In this document: positions 24,653 through 34,423 of the stretch, one piece after another
Layout of the letters: every line of letters starts with the position of its first letter
Position numbering within the stretch: position 1 is the first letter of the stretch
From: Limnobacter sp. SAORIC-580
Lineage (GTDB): Bacteria > Pseudomonadota > Gammaproteobacteria > Burkholderiales > Burkholderiaceae_B
Reading direction: 5' to 3'
DNA length: 64,000 nucleotides
Assembly (NCBI RefSeq): GCF_013004065.1
Contig: NZ_CP053084.1
Span: 1,612,001 to 1,676,000, forward strand
Notes under the pieces: generated by a model
Seen by the model: the letters and a program-made list of their open reading frames with translations, nothing else
The model's database searches: none
Told to the model about the DNA's origin: nothing
Program-made: the position numbers and the translations under genes

Positions 24653-25714
24653 TTAATTGCGCTTGGCACTTCCTGAAAGGCCTGTTTTCGCCGCATTTTG
24701 GGCGGCGATCACGGCCTGCAAGTTCTTTTGAGTGCTGAGTGTCAAAGGGTCTTCGTTGCCCAAGGCATCCGCCCGAATAATGTAGGCGCGGCTGAGTGCC
24801 ACTTCCGCTCGCTTTAAGTCCCCTGCCCTGTAAAGCACAACCCCCAGGTTATTCAAAGATTGGCTGGTTCTGATGTCGTTGGGGCCAAACGCGGCTTGCC
24901 GTACTTCAAATGCGGTTTGGTAATTCTTGGCTGCTTCTTGCAATTGATCGCCACGCATTTGCAGCGTGCCTAGAAACGTCAGTATTTCAGCACGAATGGG
25001 TTCGTTTTTGTAATTGGGCGTGGCATTGATAATTTCTGCAAGCACCTGGAAACTTTCCAGCGCCTCCTGCTCTTTCTCCATGTCCAGTAAACCCACGGCA
25101 TGGTTCATGCGGGTCTCGAGCGTTCGGGCATTGGTTTTTCCCAAGCGAATTTCATACACAATACGCGAGCGTTTGAATGCTGCTTCAGATTCAGCCGCTT
25201 TGCTTTGCAGGGCATAGTAAGTACCTAGGGCGTCTTGAACCATGCCGGCCGGCAAAGAATAACGACCAATTGATTGTTCAACCGTACTTAGGGTTTTCTG
25301 AAAGTGGGCTTCGGCACGTTCTGTTTGATCGGCTTGTGCATAGGTTTGGCCAATCAGCACCTGCAAACGCGTCCATGCTTCAGCTGCCACCTGGTCTTCC
25401 CGGCTTAGAGGGCTGTATTGGCTGGCTTCATTCCAGGTTGAAATGGCCAAGTCGGCTTCATTTTGCGCCAGGTAAGCCTTACCCAGTGTTTCAAGAATTT
25501 TGACGCGTTTGGCCTGGGTAACTGGCCCAGTCAATTCCAGCCGGCAAATTTCAACGGTAGTACCCACAGGTTCTTTGCCAAAGCTGTTTTCACAACGGGT
25601 TAAATTTGAACTTGTTTCCTGGGCGAAGGCTGTGGGTATATAAGCCCATGCAAACAAACCCAGAAAAAAAGAAAAAGTCCAAGCGCTTTTCATAAACACC
25701 ATTGTTGTTGTCAT
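24653..25714 (-). CDS. Exported TPR-repeat protein
   Basis: About 353 residues. Signal peptide (hydrophobic SFFLGLFAWAYIPTAFA), then several TPR units of the kinesin-light-chain type; the clearest is in SQSLNNLGVVLYRAGDLKRAEVALSRAYIIRADALG. Tetratricopeptide arrays bind other proteins; no enzyme domain is visible. The start is uncertain: Met codons at 25714, 25702 and 25693 are all possible and none has a strong ribosome site. Confidence 0.7.
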   Translation of the reverse strand: MTTTMVFMKSAWTFSFFLGLFAWAYIPTAFAQETSSNLTRCENSFGKEPVGTTVEICRLELTGPVTQAKRVKILETLGKAYLAQNEADLAISTWNEASQYSPLSREDQVAAEAWTRLQVLIGQTYAQADQTERAEAHFQKTLSTVEQSIGRYSLPAGMVQDALGTYYALQSKAAESEAAFKRSRIVYEIRLGKTNARTLETRMNHAVGLLDMEKEQEALESFQVLAEIINATPNYKNEPIRAEILTFLGTLQMRGDQLQEAAKNYQTAFEVRQAAFGPNDIRTSQSLNNLGVVLYRAGDLKRAEVALSRAYIIRADALGNEDPLTLSTQKNLQAVIAAQNAAKTGLSGSAKRN

Positions 25715-25798
25715 TCGATTGTTGTTACTGAAGAGTATTACTAAAACCGATTGCTGTGTTTGGCAGTACAAAGGTTAATAGCAACATTACTAGTCATC

Positions 25799-26035
25799 AT
25801 GGGCCATCATTCAAGCGTTGAAGTAAACCGGGTAGAAAGTTTGGGAAAGAAATTTGAAACTCTCGCACTGGTTGACAGACTCATGGAAGAGAACGAAGCT
25901 CTTAGACGTGAGCTTAACCTAAAAACTGCCCGGTTAAGGACTCTGCAAAAAGCAGTGCATGCGTTTTTGATGGGAACCGACGATCAAGACAGCAACAAAG
26001 CCAAGCTCATTGAGCAAAGCAAGGAGCAGCCATGA
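25799..26035 (+). CDS. Small coiled-coil protein
   Basis: 78 residues with a heptad pattern (LVDRLMEENEALRRELNLKTARLRTLQKAV) typical of a leucine-zipper coiled coil, preceded by GHHSSVEVNRVESLGKK. The start at ATG 25799 is preferred over 25751, which has no ribosome site. Its stop overlaps the next gene's ATG by four bases, so the two are coupled. No family recognised. Confidence 0.6.
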   Translation: MGHHSSVEVNRVESLGKKFETLALVDRLMEENEALRRELNLKTARLRTLQKAVHAFLMGTDDQDSNKAKLIEQSKEQP

Positions 26036-26457
26036 CGCACTTTGATTTCAAGGAATGGGCCGACCTGTACCAGGTGGACCCTGTTGCCTTCGAGCAGCGC
26101 CGCGAGGCGGTACTCGAAGGTTATGTAGCCAGTGTCGATCCCGAACACCGCTTGGCGCTGGAGCAAACGCTGTTCAAGATCCGCATGATCCGCCAGCGCT
26201 CGAAAAGCCCATTGCAGTCGGCCATGGAATCGTCGAAGCTGATGTGGGAGTCGTTTGGCAAACTGCGTGAGCAGGTGCAAAAACTGGAACAGGAACTGAG
26301 CCCTGCCCCTTTGAGGCAAAATGGTTTGCGTTTGATCGATCAGAACTACACTGGCGACATTGAAAAAGCCGCGGACACCTCAAACGATCAATCCGGTCCA
26401 GCTGCCAATCTAGCCCGTGTTATTCCATTCACGGCTTCAGGCAAACGCGCCCATTAA
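26032..26457 (+). CDS. DUF3135-like protein
   Basis: 141 residues. The N-terminal half (FDFKEWADLYQVDPVAFEQRRE...RMIRQRSKSPLQSAM) looks like the DUF3135 family, small alpha-helical cytosolic proteins of unknown function. A helical coiled segment (SFGKLREQVQKLEQEL) and a disordered tail follow. It is translationally coupled to the upstream coiled-coil protein, which suggests a complex. The 3' end overlaps the convergent SIMPL gene by 29 bases. Confidence 0.65.
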   Translation: MTHFDFKEWADLYQVDPVAFEQRREAVLEGYVASVDPEHRLALEQTLFKIRMIRQRSKSPLQSAMESSKLMWESFGKLREQVQKLEQELSPAPLRQNGLRLIDQNYTGDIEKAADTSNDQSGPAANLARVIPFTASGKRAH

Positions 26458-27139
26458 CCGAAACACTTACCCGGCTTGAACCGGCAGCCGGGGCCACTTC
26501 CATGCCTTTGCTCATCATGTCTGCCGAAGCTGCGTACATTCTGGGGTAAGAAGGTGGGCCTTGATTTTCATCGTTAATTGACACTTCGCCCAAGGTGTAG
26601 CCAGTTTTTCCAAAACCCTTCGCAGCAATGCTTGCCTTGTTTTGAAATTCTTTCATGGCACTTTGCAGCAATTTTTCACGACTTTGCTCGATAAGGCCTT
26701 CGCTGGGAAAATATTCCAGATTGCTCAGCGTCAGGCCTTCGGCAACATTCAGGTTTTTCTGGGTTTTCAGTGCCTGCACCGGCATTTCAAAGGTGAGTGA
26801 ACCAACGCCCTGCCAAGTTTGAATTACATTGTTTTTACCGTATTGCGGATAGGTTTGAATATTGTTTTTCAGTTTGCTGATGTCTTTGTTTTTCGACAAA
26901 TTGTTGATTGATTTTTCAAGCACGGTGTTAACGGCATTCATGGCCTCGTTGGCTGTACCGGCCTGAATTTGCACCTGCCAATTCAAACGCACCATGTCAT
27001 TGTCCACCTCTTCGCTGCTAATGGCATTCAAATTCACGGCGGGTGTTTTTTCGCAAAGGTCTGCAAACGCGATCGACGGTGCCAACAAACCGATTGATGA
27101 ACTGAACAGAGCGATTCTCAAAGTGTTGGATAATTTCAT
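26429..27139 (-). CDS. SIMPL-domain (DUF541) periplasmic protein
   Basis: 236 residues: signal peptide (cleavage after AFA), then a SIMPL domain (about 40-230) recognisable from the A-x-x-A-x-x-x-V-N-x-V-L-x-K-S-I helix and the strand pair QTYPQYGKNNVIQTW. Members of this family are periplasmic or outer-membrane associated and of poorly known function. Start at 27139 is chosen for the signal peptide; the longer frame to 27271 has no ribosome site. Confidence 0.8.
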   Translation of the reverse strand: MKLSNTLRIALFSSSIGLLAPSIAFADLCEKTPAVNLNAISSEEVDNDMVRLNWQVQIQAGTANEAMNAVNTVLEKSINNLSKNKDISKLKNNIQTYPQYGKNNVIQTWQGVGSLTFEMPVQALKTQKNLNVAEGLTLSNLEYFPSEGLIEQSREKLLQSAMKEFQNKASIAAKGFGKTGYTLGEVSINDENQGPPSYPRMYAASADMMSKGMEVAPAAGSSRVSVSVNGRVCLKP

Positions 27140-27250
27140 GTGTGTTCTCGTGAAAGTGAAATAACAGTCAATTTGCAATTCAGGCGTTGCTACAATGATT
27201 GAACCACAAACAAGCATTCCAATAACGCGTAATCCGCACGACTGGCTGAC

Positions 27251-28330
27251 ATGGCAGAACACCTGAGACAACCGAAGTCCCTGATCAGCACACTTTTTAC
27301 AGTGCTGATTCTAGTGGGTGCCGCCATTGTATTGTCACCGTTTCTTTTGGCCATTTTGTGGGCAGGAATTATTGCCACCGCGTTTTGGCCGCTTCACTGT
27401 CGCATTCGTGGCCGCTTTCCCGGAAAGCCCAATGGCGCCGCATTTTTGACCACCCTGGTTGTTGCATTCTTGTTGGTTGGGCCAATGATCGGCTTGATCG
27501 TGTTTATGGTTCAAGACATTCTTGAAATTACCACCTTCTTGCGACAGGCCGATGACTCCGGCGTCGCAGTGCCCAACTGGCTGCCTCAAATTCCAGTGCT
27601 TGGCGAAATGCTCGTGGCCAGCTGGACAGAATATTTGAGTGTGCCCAAACAAATTTCCGGACTGTTGCGCGAAACACTTACCCAACGTTTGGGCGATGTG
27701 CAAGGCACAGCGTCGGCCATTTTGCTTGAATTGCTGGGTCGTGTTGCCACCCTGTTTTTTGCATTGTGGGTGCTGTTCTTTTTTTACCGCGATGGCTCAA
27801 GCATCAGCATACGGATGAACCGAATTGGCACTGACTGGCTGGGCCAACGCTGGAAGCCGTATGTTTCACACATGCCACCTGCCCTGCGAGCAGCGGTTAA
27901 CGGGTTGGTGATTGTCAGTTTTGCCGAGGCAGTTATTCTTTCTGTGCTGTTTGCCGCCTGCGGTGTGTACGCACCCGTGTTGTTGGGCACCGTTACGGCA
28001 TTGATTGCCTTTATCCCCATGGCTGCGCCAGGCTTGCTCGCTATTTTGGGTATGATCCTGTTTTTAAGTGGCAACGGCGCAGAAGCAATTGTGTTGATCA
28101 CGGTGGGTATGTTGGTGGTGTTGATTGCCGATTACCTGGTTCGCCCTTTGTTGATACAAGGCGGAACCCACTTGCCGTTTTTGGCCGTGTTGTTCGGTGT
28201 GTTTGGCGGCGTCATTACCATGGGTATTGTGGGCTTGATTATTGGCCCGGTGCTGCTGGTGTTGTTGGTGGTGTTTTTTGATGAAGCATCGCCTGCACAC
28301 CACCACGACACCCCCGAATCCATCAATTAA
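27251..28330 (+). CDS. AI-2E family transporter (PerM/YdiK-like)
   Basis: 359-residue inner-membrane protein with eight or so helices. Family marks include the paired N-terminal helices (LVGAAIVLSPFLLAILWAGIIATAFWPL), a soluble middle segment (about 90-150), and the C-terminal GTHLPFLAVLFGVFGGVITMGIVGLIIGPVLL. Members have been linked to autoinducer-2 export or Na+/H+ antiport, so the substrate is unclear. It diverges from the SIMPL gene; purT follows 28 bases later. Confidence 0.85.
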   Translation: MAEHLRQPKSLISTLFTVLILVGAAIVLSPFLLAILWAGIIATAFWPLHCRIRGRFPGKPNGAAFLTTLVVAFLLVGPMIGLIVFMVQDILEITTFLRQADDSGVAVPNWLPQIPVLGEMLVASWTEYLSVPKQISGLLRETLTQRLGDVQGTASAILLELLGRVATLFFALWVLFFFYRDGSSISIRMNRIGTDWLGQRWKPYVSHMPPALRAAVNGLVIVSFAEAVILSVLFAACGVYAPVLLGTVTALIAFIPMAAPGLLAILGMILFLSGNGAEAIVLITVGMLVVLIADYLVRPLLIQGGTHLPFLAVLFGVFGGVITMGIVGLIIGPVLLVLLVVFFDEASPAHHHDTPESIN

Positions 28331-28358
28331 ACAGTGATTTAATCAAGCGAGTTTGAGC

Positions 28359-29600
28359 ATGACAACAGCGATTCAATTTCCAACGCAAATCGGTACACCT
28401 TTGGCTGCAAACGCCGTCAAAGTGATGTTGCTGGGCAGTGGTGAACTGGGCAAAGAAGTGATCATCGCCTTTCAGCGCCTGGGTGTTGAAGTTATTGCAG
28501 TGGACCGCTACCCCAATGCGCCAGGGCACCAGGTTGCGCATCGCTTTCATGTAATCGACATGACCAATGCCAACGCATTGAAGGCCTTGATTGCACAAGA
28601 GCGTCCCCACATTGTGGTGCCGGAAATTGAAGCGATTGCGACCCCTGCCCTGAAAGAACTTGAGGCAGAAGGTGTGGTGCGTGTGGTGCCCACAGCCAAT
28701 GCGGCTTGGCTGACCATGAACCGTGAAGGAATTCGCCGCCTGGCCGCTGAGGAATTGAATTTAAGTTGCTCGCATTATGCTTTTGCGGATGATTTTGAAA
28801 CCCTGAAGCGGGCGGTAGAAAAAGGCATTGATGGCAAGAAGCCGGTGGGCTACCCCTGCATCATCAAGCCTGTGATGTCATCCTCTGGGAAAGGGCAATC
28901 CAAAGTGGATGATGCCAGCCAGCTGGAAGCCGCATGGGATTACGCAGGCAGCGCCGGGCGTGTCAATTCAGGGCGGGTTATTGCCGAATCGCTGATCGAA
29001 TTCGAGTATGAAATTACCCTGTTGACTGTGCGTGCCCGCAACCCCAAAAGTGGCGCAATTGAAACCAGTTATTGCGAGCCAGTGGGTCATATTCAGGTAA
29101 GCGGCGATTACGTTGAAAGCTGGCAACCCCAAGCCATGCGCGCAAAGGCCCTGGACGAGGCCCGTAAAATGGCAGACCTGGTAACCACCGCCTTGGGCGG
29201 CACCGGTTTGTTTGGCGTCGAAATGTTTGTAAAAGGCGATCAGGTTTGGTTCTCTGAGGTAAGCCCCCGCCCTCACGACACTGGCATGGTCACCATGATT
29301 ACGCAGTGGCAAAACGAATTCGAATTGCATGCACGTGCCATTCTGGGTTTGCCTGTGGACACCAGCCTGAAAACATCGGGCGCCAGTGCAGTAATTTATG
29401 GTGGTGTAGACAAAGTGGGAATTGCATTTGAAGGTGTGGCCGATGCATTGGCCGAGCCCGGCACGGATGTACGTTTATTTGGCAAACCCGAGTCGTTTGT
29501 GAAACGACGAATGGGTGTGGCCTTGGCGCGTGATGCAGATGTGGAAAAAGCCCGTGCGAAGGCCAAGCGGGTTGCTGCGAAGGTGAAGCCAGTTGGTTGA
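28359..29600 (+). CDS. purT: Formate-dependent phosphoribosylglycinamide formyltransferase PurT
   Basis: 413 residues. ATP-grasp enzyme that makes formyl-GAR from GAR, formate and ATP in purine synthesis. Visible: N-terminal nucleotide fold ([24 protein letters not shown]), the GAR-binding [12 protein letters not shown]-grasp residues in [16 protein letters not shown], and catalytic acidic residues in [29 protein letters not shown] at 28359 is preferred to the TTG at 28353. No other pur gene is adjacent. Confidence 0.95.
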   Translation: MTTAIQFPTQIGTPLAANAVKVMLLGSGELGKEVIIAFQRLGVEVIAVDRYPNAPGHQVAHRFHVIDMTNANALKALIAQERPHIVVPEIEAIATPALKELEAEGVVRVVPTANAAWLTMNREGIRRLAAEELNLSCSHYAFADDFETLKRAVEKGIDGKKPVGYPCIIKPVMSSSGKGQSKVDDASQLEAAWDYAGSAGRVNSGRVIAESLIEFEYEITLLTVRARNPKSGAIETSYCEPVGHIQVSGDYVESWQPQAMRAKALDEARKMADLVTTALGGTGLFGVEMFVKGDQVWFSEVSPRPHDTGMVTMITQWQNEFELHARAILGLPVDTSLKTSGASAVIYGGVDKVGIAFEGVADALAEPGTDVRLFGKPESFVKRRMGVALARDADVEKARAKAKRVAAKVKPVG

Positions 29601-29666
29601 GTTTTTGGCCTATGTCAATGGCCGTCCGGAAGGGGCTTGCTGCAGGGATGCAAATGGTTTTGCTCA

Positions 29667-29804
29667 GTCTGCCGATTCAAGATCAAGTCGCCCGGTTTGC
29701 AACGCAGCGAAGGGCGACCTGCAAGGTCGATGCGAAGACGCGCTCGCGTTTCGCATGCCCTGAGCCAGTAGCAAACAGGGGAATTCGACTTGATCAAGGC
29801 AGAC
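29667..29804. repeat. Large structured inverted repeat in a convergent intergenic region
   Basis: Outer arms: 29667-29700 (GTCTGCC, then GATCAAGTCG, then TTTGC) and 29771-29804 pair as reverse complements with short interruptions. Inside, AGGG (29711-29714) pairs with CCCT (29758-29761), enclosing two perfect hairpins: CGACCT-GCA-AGGTCG (29715-29729) and TGCGAA-g-ACGCG-CT-CGCGT-TTCGCA (29731-29755). The nested form predicts a multi-branch fold of about 140 nucleotides. No T-run marks it as a simple terminator. It may be a dispersed palindromic element or a small RNA. Confidence 0.6.
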
Positions 29805-29858
29805 GGGCAATGCCTTTTGCGTCCCCATCAAGCCCGCAGCACTAGTGGCAATCCTTTG

Positions 29859-31457
29859 TCAATTCAGCCCCAAACTCTCGCGGTATTCTTCGTAGGTGCC
29901 GCGGTAATCGGTAATGCCGTCTTCACGCATTTCAAAAATTCGCGTGGCAATGCCAGAAACAAACTGGCGGTCATGCGACACCACAAGCACTGTGCCTTCA
30001 TATTTCTCCAGTGCATATTGAAGCGACTCGATCGATTCCATGTCCAGGTGGTTTGTTGGCTCGTCCAGCAGCAACACATTGTGACGCCCCAGCATCAGGC
30101 GACCAAACACCAGTCGGTTTTTCTCACCACCGGAACATACCTTTACCTGCTTGGAAATTTCATCATTCGAGAACAGCAAACGCCCCAAAATACCGCGAAT
30201 GGCCTGATCGTCGTCGCCTTCCTGAGAAAAGCGCTCGGTCCATTCACGCAAATTCAAAGGCACATTGAATTCGTCGCTTACGTCTTGTGCCATATAACCC
30301 AGGTCTGCATTCTCAGACCACTTCACTTCGCCATAAGTGGGTTCCAAAGCCTTGGCCAGCAGCTTCAGTAGTGTGGTTTTACCCATGCCGTTGGCGCCCA
30401 CAATACCTACTTTGTCGCCTGCCTCCACCATGATGGAGAAGTCCCGGATCACCTTGTTGTCGCCGTACGCCAAGCTAATGTTGTCCAACTCCACAGCCAA
30501 GCGGTGCATCTTCTTTTTCTGTTCGAATCGAATGAACGGATTTTGGCGTGAAGAGGGTTTCAGGATGACTGTGTCTTGTTTGATTTTCTCGATCTGCTTT
30601 TGGCGCGAGGTGGCCTGGCGTGCCTTCGATTTGTTGGCCGCAAAACGGCGTACAAAGTCTTGCAAATCTGAAATGCGTTCTTTGGCACGTGCATTGGAGG
30701 CCTGTGCGCGTTCGCGTGCCTGGGCTGCAGCCAGCATGTAATCGTCGTAATTACCAGGGACCACTTGCAAGGTGCCGTAATCCAGATCGGCCATGTGGGT
30801 GCACACTTCATTCAGAAAGTGGCGGTCATGGCTGATGATGATCATGGTGCTCTCGTACTGGTTCAGTACGTTTTCAAGCCAGGCAATCGTATTAATGTCC
30901 AGGTTGTTGGTGGGTTCATCCAGCAACAGCACATCAGGTTTTGAGAACAGGGCTTGCGCCAGTAGCACCCGCAGCTTCCAGCCAGGGGCAATTTCACTCA
31001 TCGGGCCATTGTGGTTTTCAAGCGGAATACCTGCACCCAGCAGCAACTCACCCGCACGGGCTTCGGCTTCGTAGCCGCCGAATTCGGCATACACCGCTTC
31101 CAGGTCGGCTGCGCGCATGTAGTCGTCGTCGGTGGCTTCGGGGTTGGCATACAAGGCATCCCGTTCTGTCATCGCGGCCCACATTTCCTTGTGGCCCATC
31201 ATGACCACATCCAGCACGCGGTGTTCTTCAAACGCAAATTGATCTTGGCTCAGCTTGCCCAAGCGCACATTGGGCTCGATGACCACAGTGCCGCTGCTGG
31301 GCTCCAGGTCGCCACCCAGAATTTTCATGAAAGTGGATTTGCCGCAGCCGTTGGCGCCAATCAAACCATAGCGGTTGCCATCGCCAAATTTGGCATTGAT
31401 GTTTTCAAAAAGCGGCTTGGCGCCGAACTGCATGGTGATATTGGCTGCGGTGAGCAT
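29859..31457 (-). CDS. ybiT: ABC-F ATPase, YbiT type
   Basis: 532 residues, matching E. coli YbiT closely in length and sequence (opening [18 protein letters not shown]). Two ABC domains: Walker [10 protein letters not shown] and GANGMGKTT, signature motifs including CSGGEKNRL, Walker [12 protein letters not shown] and [14 protein letters not shown], with the P-site tRNA interaction linker between. ABC-F proteins act on the ribosome to rescue stalled or mis-set elongation. No membrane domains. Convergent with purT across the structured region. Confidence 0.93.
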   Translation of the reverse strand: MLTAANITMQFGAKPLFENINAKFGDGNRYGLIGANGCGKSTFMKILGGDLEPSSGTVVIEPNVRLGKLSQDQFAFEEHRVLDVVMMGHKEMWAAMTERDALYANPEATDDDYMRAADLEAVYAEFGGYEAEARAGELLLGAGIPLENHNGPMSEIAPGWKLRVLLAQALFSKPDVLLLDEPTNNLDINTIAWLENVLNQYESTMIIISHDRHFLNEVCTHMADLDYGTLQVVPGNYDDYMLAAAQARERAQASNARAKERISDLQDFVRRFAANKSKARQATSRQKQIEKIKQDTVILKPSSRQNPFIRFEQKKKMHRLAVELDNISLAYGDNKVIRDFSIMVEAGDKVGIVGANGMGKTTLLKLLAKALEPTYGEVKWSENADLGYMAQDVSDEFNVPLNLREWTERFSQEGDDDQAIRGILGRLLFSNDEISKQVKVCSGGEKNRLVFGRLMLGRHNVLLLDEPTNHLDMESIESLQYALEKYEGTVLVVSHDRQFVSGIATRIFEMREDGITDYRGTYEEYRESLGLN

Positions 31458-31559
31458 AAGTATTGGAAAATTCAGTGATTTTTAACGAAGGGGGCATTAT
31501 ACATGCCCGGGCTTGGGGTGTGCTTAATGCCAGCTTAATGCGGGCTCGGAGCGTTGCGA

Positions 31560-32540
31560 CTAGCGAAGGGTTTGAACCAGGCGCGCGTTGAATTCGCCGT
31601 GCCCGCCGGTAATGGTCAAGGTGCCCTGCCCGCCCTGAAACCAGCAAGCCTTGGGAGTGCAGTGACCAAATGGAAAATTCAGCAACACGGGTACGTGTTT
31701 AAGTTGGTCTTGAACAAATTCAGCGGCGCTGCGCAGGCTGTAACCATTGTCGTGTGTGCCGGGTTTGGGTTCACAAAAATTACCCAACACAATTGCCTTT
31801 TGCTGGGCCAACACACCAGCGTGTAGCAATTGCAGCAGCATGCGCTCAATTTTGTAGGCGGGCTCGTTCACATCCTCAAGCACCAAAATACCGCCAGGTA
31901 CACTGGGCAACCAAGGCGTTCCTAAAAGGCTGCACAGCAAGGTGAGGTTGCCACCCCACACCGGGCCTTCAATTGCAATGGTTTGTTGTTCTGTGCTCAG
32001 TCCGACACATTCAACAGGCCATTCAATATGTACTGCCTGTTTTTCTACCGCACGCAAAAAGTGTTCAAGGGTGAGCGGGTCTGCGCCCTGCTCTGCCCCA
32101 AAATCGAAACAAGCCATGGGCCCGTGCAACAATGTGGCAGGTTGTGCCCCCGCGTTCAGCAATGCCAATTGCAGGCTGGTAATGTCGCTGTGGCCGCACA
32201 ACAGGTGCGCATTCGCATTCTGCAATGCGGCAAGTTCCGGAAAATTCAACAGCGGCAGCAAGCGGCTTAGGCCGTAACCCCCGCGGGTGGCCATCAGCAG
32301 GCTGGGCGTATTCATGGCAAATGCATTTTCAATACTGGCCATGCGCGTGGCTTCACCGCCTGCGAAGCGTTGTGTGCGCAGGCGTGCTTCAGGCATTTCA
32401 ATCACATTGAAGCCATGTTGATTGCTCAAATGGTAGCAGGCCCGGTCAAGCAATGTTTCATCAACCAGTGCGCCACTGGGCGAAAACATGACTAGCTGAT
32501 TCAGTGCCTGATTCGTTGCAATGGGCGGTTTGGTGTTCAA
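31560..32540 (-). CDS. ldcA: Muramoyltetrapeptide carboxypeptidase (LD-carboxypeptidase, S66)
   Basis: 326-residue cytoplasmic S66 peptidase that removes the terminal D-Ala from recycled murein tetrapeptides. Visible: the nucleophile in GHSDITSLQ, the acid in LEDVNE, and the His in FPFGHCTP, which make up the Ser-Glu-His triad. The GPVWGGNLTLLCSLLGTPWLP segment is typical of the family. It lies 24 bases from tadA on the same strand. Confidence 0.88.
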   Translation of the reverse strand: MNTKPPIATNQALNQLVMFSPSGALVDETLLDRACYHLSNQHGFNVIEMPEARLRTQRFAGGEATRMASIENAFAMNTPSLLMATRGGYGLSRLLPLLNFPELAALQNANAHLLCGHSDITSLQLALLNAGAQPATLLHGPMACFDFGAEQGADPLTLEHFLRAVEKQAVHIEWPVECVGLSTEQQTIAIEGPVWGGNLTLLCSLLGTPWLPSVPGGILVLEDVNEPAYKIERMLLQLLHAGVLAQQKAIVLGNFCEPKPGTHDNGYSLRSAAEFVQDQLKHVPVLLNFPFGHCTPKACWFQGGQGTLTITGGHGEFNARLVQTLR

Positions 32541-32564
32541 TTCAATTCCGGTTTAAAGGTAATG

Positions 32565-33335
32565 TCACAGGTACTGTTTCCAGGAACGCACGGGTTCTCC
32601 GTTGAAATAATCGCACAAACTGGCCAGAATGGCGGCCTGTTGTGTGTGCTGCCCCGTTTTCAACACGCGGCTTTGCTCAGCCAATATCTTGCTTGCCTGC
32701 TCTAGCCCGGTTTGCAGAAAATCTTGCGGAGTGTGAAAGCCAAGTTGCGCAAGTTGGTCAATTGTTTGTTTGTTGGCATTGGGCAGGTGCATCAGGCTGG
32801 CCAAATCAGCAACGGTTTCTTCTCTTTGTTTGCGGCGCACTTTAAAAAAATTACCCAGCAATTCTTCGCTTTCCTGTGCCATGCAAGCTGTTTCAAAAAC
32901 ACAGGGGTGCCATGCTTGCGCTTGCTCGAACACTGACAAGGATTGTTTTAAATCCCCGTTGTAGCGTGATTGTGCACAACCCACCACCACGCGGCCTATG
33001 CGCGCATGCAAAATTGCACCAACGCACATCAGGCAGGGTTGTAGTGTGACGTACAGGGTGGCCTGTGCACCCAAGCGGTAATTGCCAACTGCCTGGCAGG
33101 CATGTCGAATCGCCTGAATCTCGGCATGAGCGCAGGCATCGTTGAGTGTTACGGGCGCATTGTGTGCGTGGGCAATGGCTTTGCCATCGATTACCACGAC
33201 CGCGCCAATCGGCACTTCGCCGGCCTGTGCAGCAAGCCTTGCTTGCTGCAACGCAAGTTCCATCCATGGCATGTCTTCGGGCTGGCCGTGGTGCGCCAGT
33301 ATCGAAAATTTCTCGGACAGCTTGCTGGTTTGCAT
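32565..33335 (-). CDS. tadA: tRNA adenosine(34) deaminase TadA with C-terminal extension
   Basis: Converts A34 to inosine in the tRNA-Arg anticodon. The deaminase core shows the zinc site: HAEIQAI (His and catalytic Glu) and PCLMC (two Cys), and ends near KVRRKQ. TadA is usually 150-175 residues; this one is about 256 and carries an extra 80 residues (EETVADLASLMHLPNAN... to VRSWKQYL) that look helical and HhH-like. ATG 33335 is used; starts at 33272 (MPWMELALQQ) or 33344 (TTG) are possible. Confidence 0.88.
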   Translation of the reverse strand: MQTSKLSEKFSILAHHGQPEDMPWMELALQQARLAAQAGEVPIGAVVVIDGKAIAHAHNAPVTLNDACAHAEIQAIRHACQAVGNYRLGAQATLYVTLQPCLMCVGAILHARIGRVVVGCAQSRYNGDLKQSLSVFEQAQAWHPCVFETACMAQESEELLGNFFKVRRKQREETVADLASLMHLPNANKQTIDQLAQLGFHTPQDFLQTGLEQASKILAEQSRVLKTGQHTQQAAILASLCDYFNGEPVRSWKQYL

Positions 33336-33383
33336 GGTTTTCAAAGTAAGCCGAATAAAGTGTTCTCAGTTTGACATAAAAAA

Positions 33384-33402
33384 ACCCGGCACCAGGCCGG
33401 GT
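33384..33402 (-). terminator. Terminator of the liv operon
   Basis: Stem CCCGGC/GCCGGG (loop of five to seven bases); on the minus strand it is followed by seven T residues (33378-33384). It sits 25 bases after the livM stop codon and before tadA. Confidence 0.85.
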
Positions 33403-33426
33403 TCTTGGTCTGTGGGCAGCTTCAGT

Positions 33427-34410
33427 TTACTGACCCGCCTTCAGCAATCTGCGTTGGTTCCACGCAATAATTTCCCCAACAATTCCGCGCCGGAAGGCCA
33501 GCACAACCACAATGAAAATGAAGCCAGTCACAATTGTGACCTGCTCCCCCAGTGAGCGGAACCAGGCAATGTCGGTTGTCACCGCCATCCAGGTGCCAAA
33601 TTCACCAATGCGGTTTTCCAGGGCGATGATCACGATGGCACCCACAATTGGGCCTGCAAGAGTGCCCAAGCCACCCACCAAGGTCATCAGCACCACCAGG
33701 CCAGACATCGTCCAGTGCACATCGGTCAATGTTTCAAAGCCAAGCACCGAGGCTTTTGTTGCACCTGCCAAACCCGACAATGCAGCTGACAAAACAAACA
33801 CCAGCAACTTGTATTTGTCCACGTCATAACCCAGTGATATTGCGCGTGGTTCATTTTCCTTGATCGCCTTGAGAACCTGCCCGAAGGGCGAATGCACAGT
33901 GCGAACAATCAGGGCGTAGCCTGCGATGCAAATGGCCAATACCACGAAGTAAAGTGTCAAGTCGTTACTAAGGTCGACAACACCGAACAAGGTGCCGCGC
34001 GGTATGCCCTGTAAACCATCTTCACCGCCAGTAAATGGCGCTTGTAAAAAGATGAAATACAGCATTTGTGCCAGTGCCAGCGTAATCATGGTGAAGTAAA
34101 TGCCCTGCCGTCGTATGGCCAAAGCACCCATGATTAAACCAATAAGCGCTGCAAATGCCACGCCCGCCAGCAAACCAAGCTCAAAGGGCATACCAAGGTC
34201 TCGTATAACATACCCGGCCATGTACCCCGCACCATCCAGAAAAGCGGCATGTCCGAAGGAAAGCAAACCGGTGTAGCCAATCAACAGGTTGAATGCACAT
34301 GCAAACAGCGCAAAACACAGCAGTTTCATCAGCAGCACTGGGTACATGAAAAACGGTGCCGCCAGGGCGAGAATGATTGCTGCAATGGCGATAATTGTAT
34401 TTTTGTTCAT
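33427..34410 (-). CDS. livM: Branched-chain amino-acid ABC permease LivM
   Basis: 327 residues, about nine membrane helices; LivM-type permease marked by LIGYTGLLSFGHAAFLDGAGY near the N terminus and the EAA-like loop ENEPRAISLGYDVDKYKLLVFVLSA. Forms the transmembrane channel with LivH. Last gene of the operon, 13 bases after livH, followed by a terminator. Confidence 0.93.
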   Translation of the reverse strand: MNKNTIIAIAAIILALAAPFFMYPVLLMKLLCFALFACAFNLLIGYTGLLSFGHAAFLDGAGYMAGYVIRDLGMPFELGLLAGVAFAALIGLIMGALAIRRQGIYFTMITLALAQMLYFIFLQAPFTGGEDGLQGIPRGTLFGVVDLSNDLTLYFVVLAICIAGYALIVRTVHSPFGQVLKAIKENEPRAISLGYDVDKYKLLVFVLSAALSGLAGATKASVLGFETLTDVHWTMSGLVVLMTLVGGLGTLAGPIVGAIVIIALENRIGEFGTWMAVTTDIAWFRSLGEQVTIVTGFIFIVVVLAFRRGIVGEIIAWNQRRLLKAGQ

Positions 34411-34423
34411 CGTGTCAAACCCT

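Noticed and set aside
29790..30371. Rightward 193-codon frame opposite ybiT
   Set aside because: It is antisense to a full-length, well-conserved ABC-F gene and has no recognisable domain.
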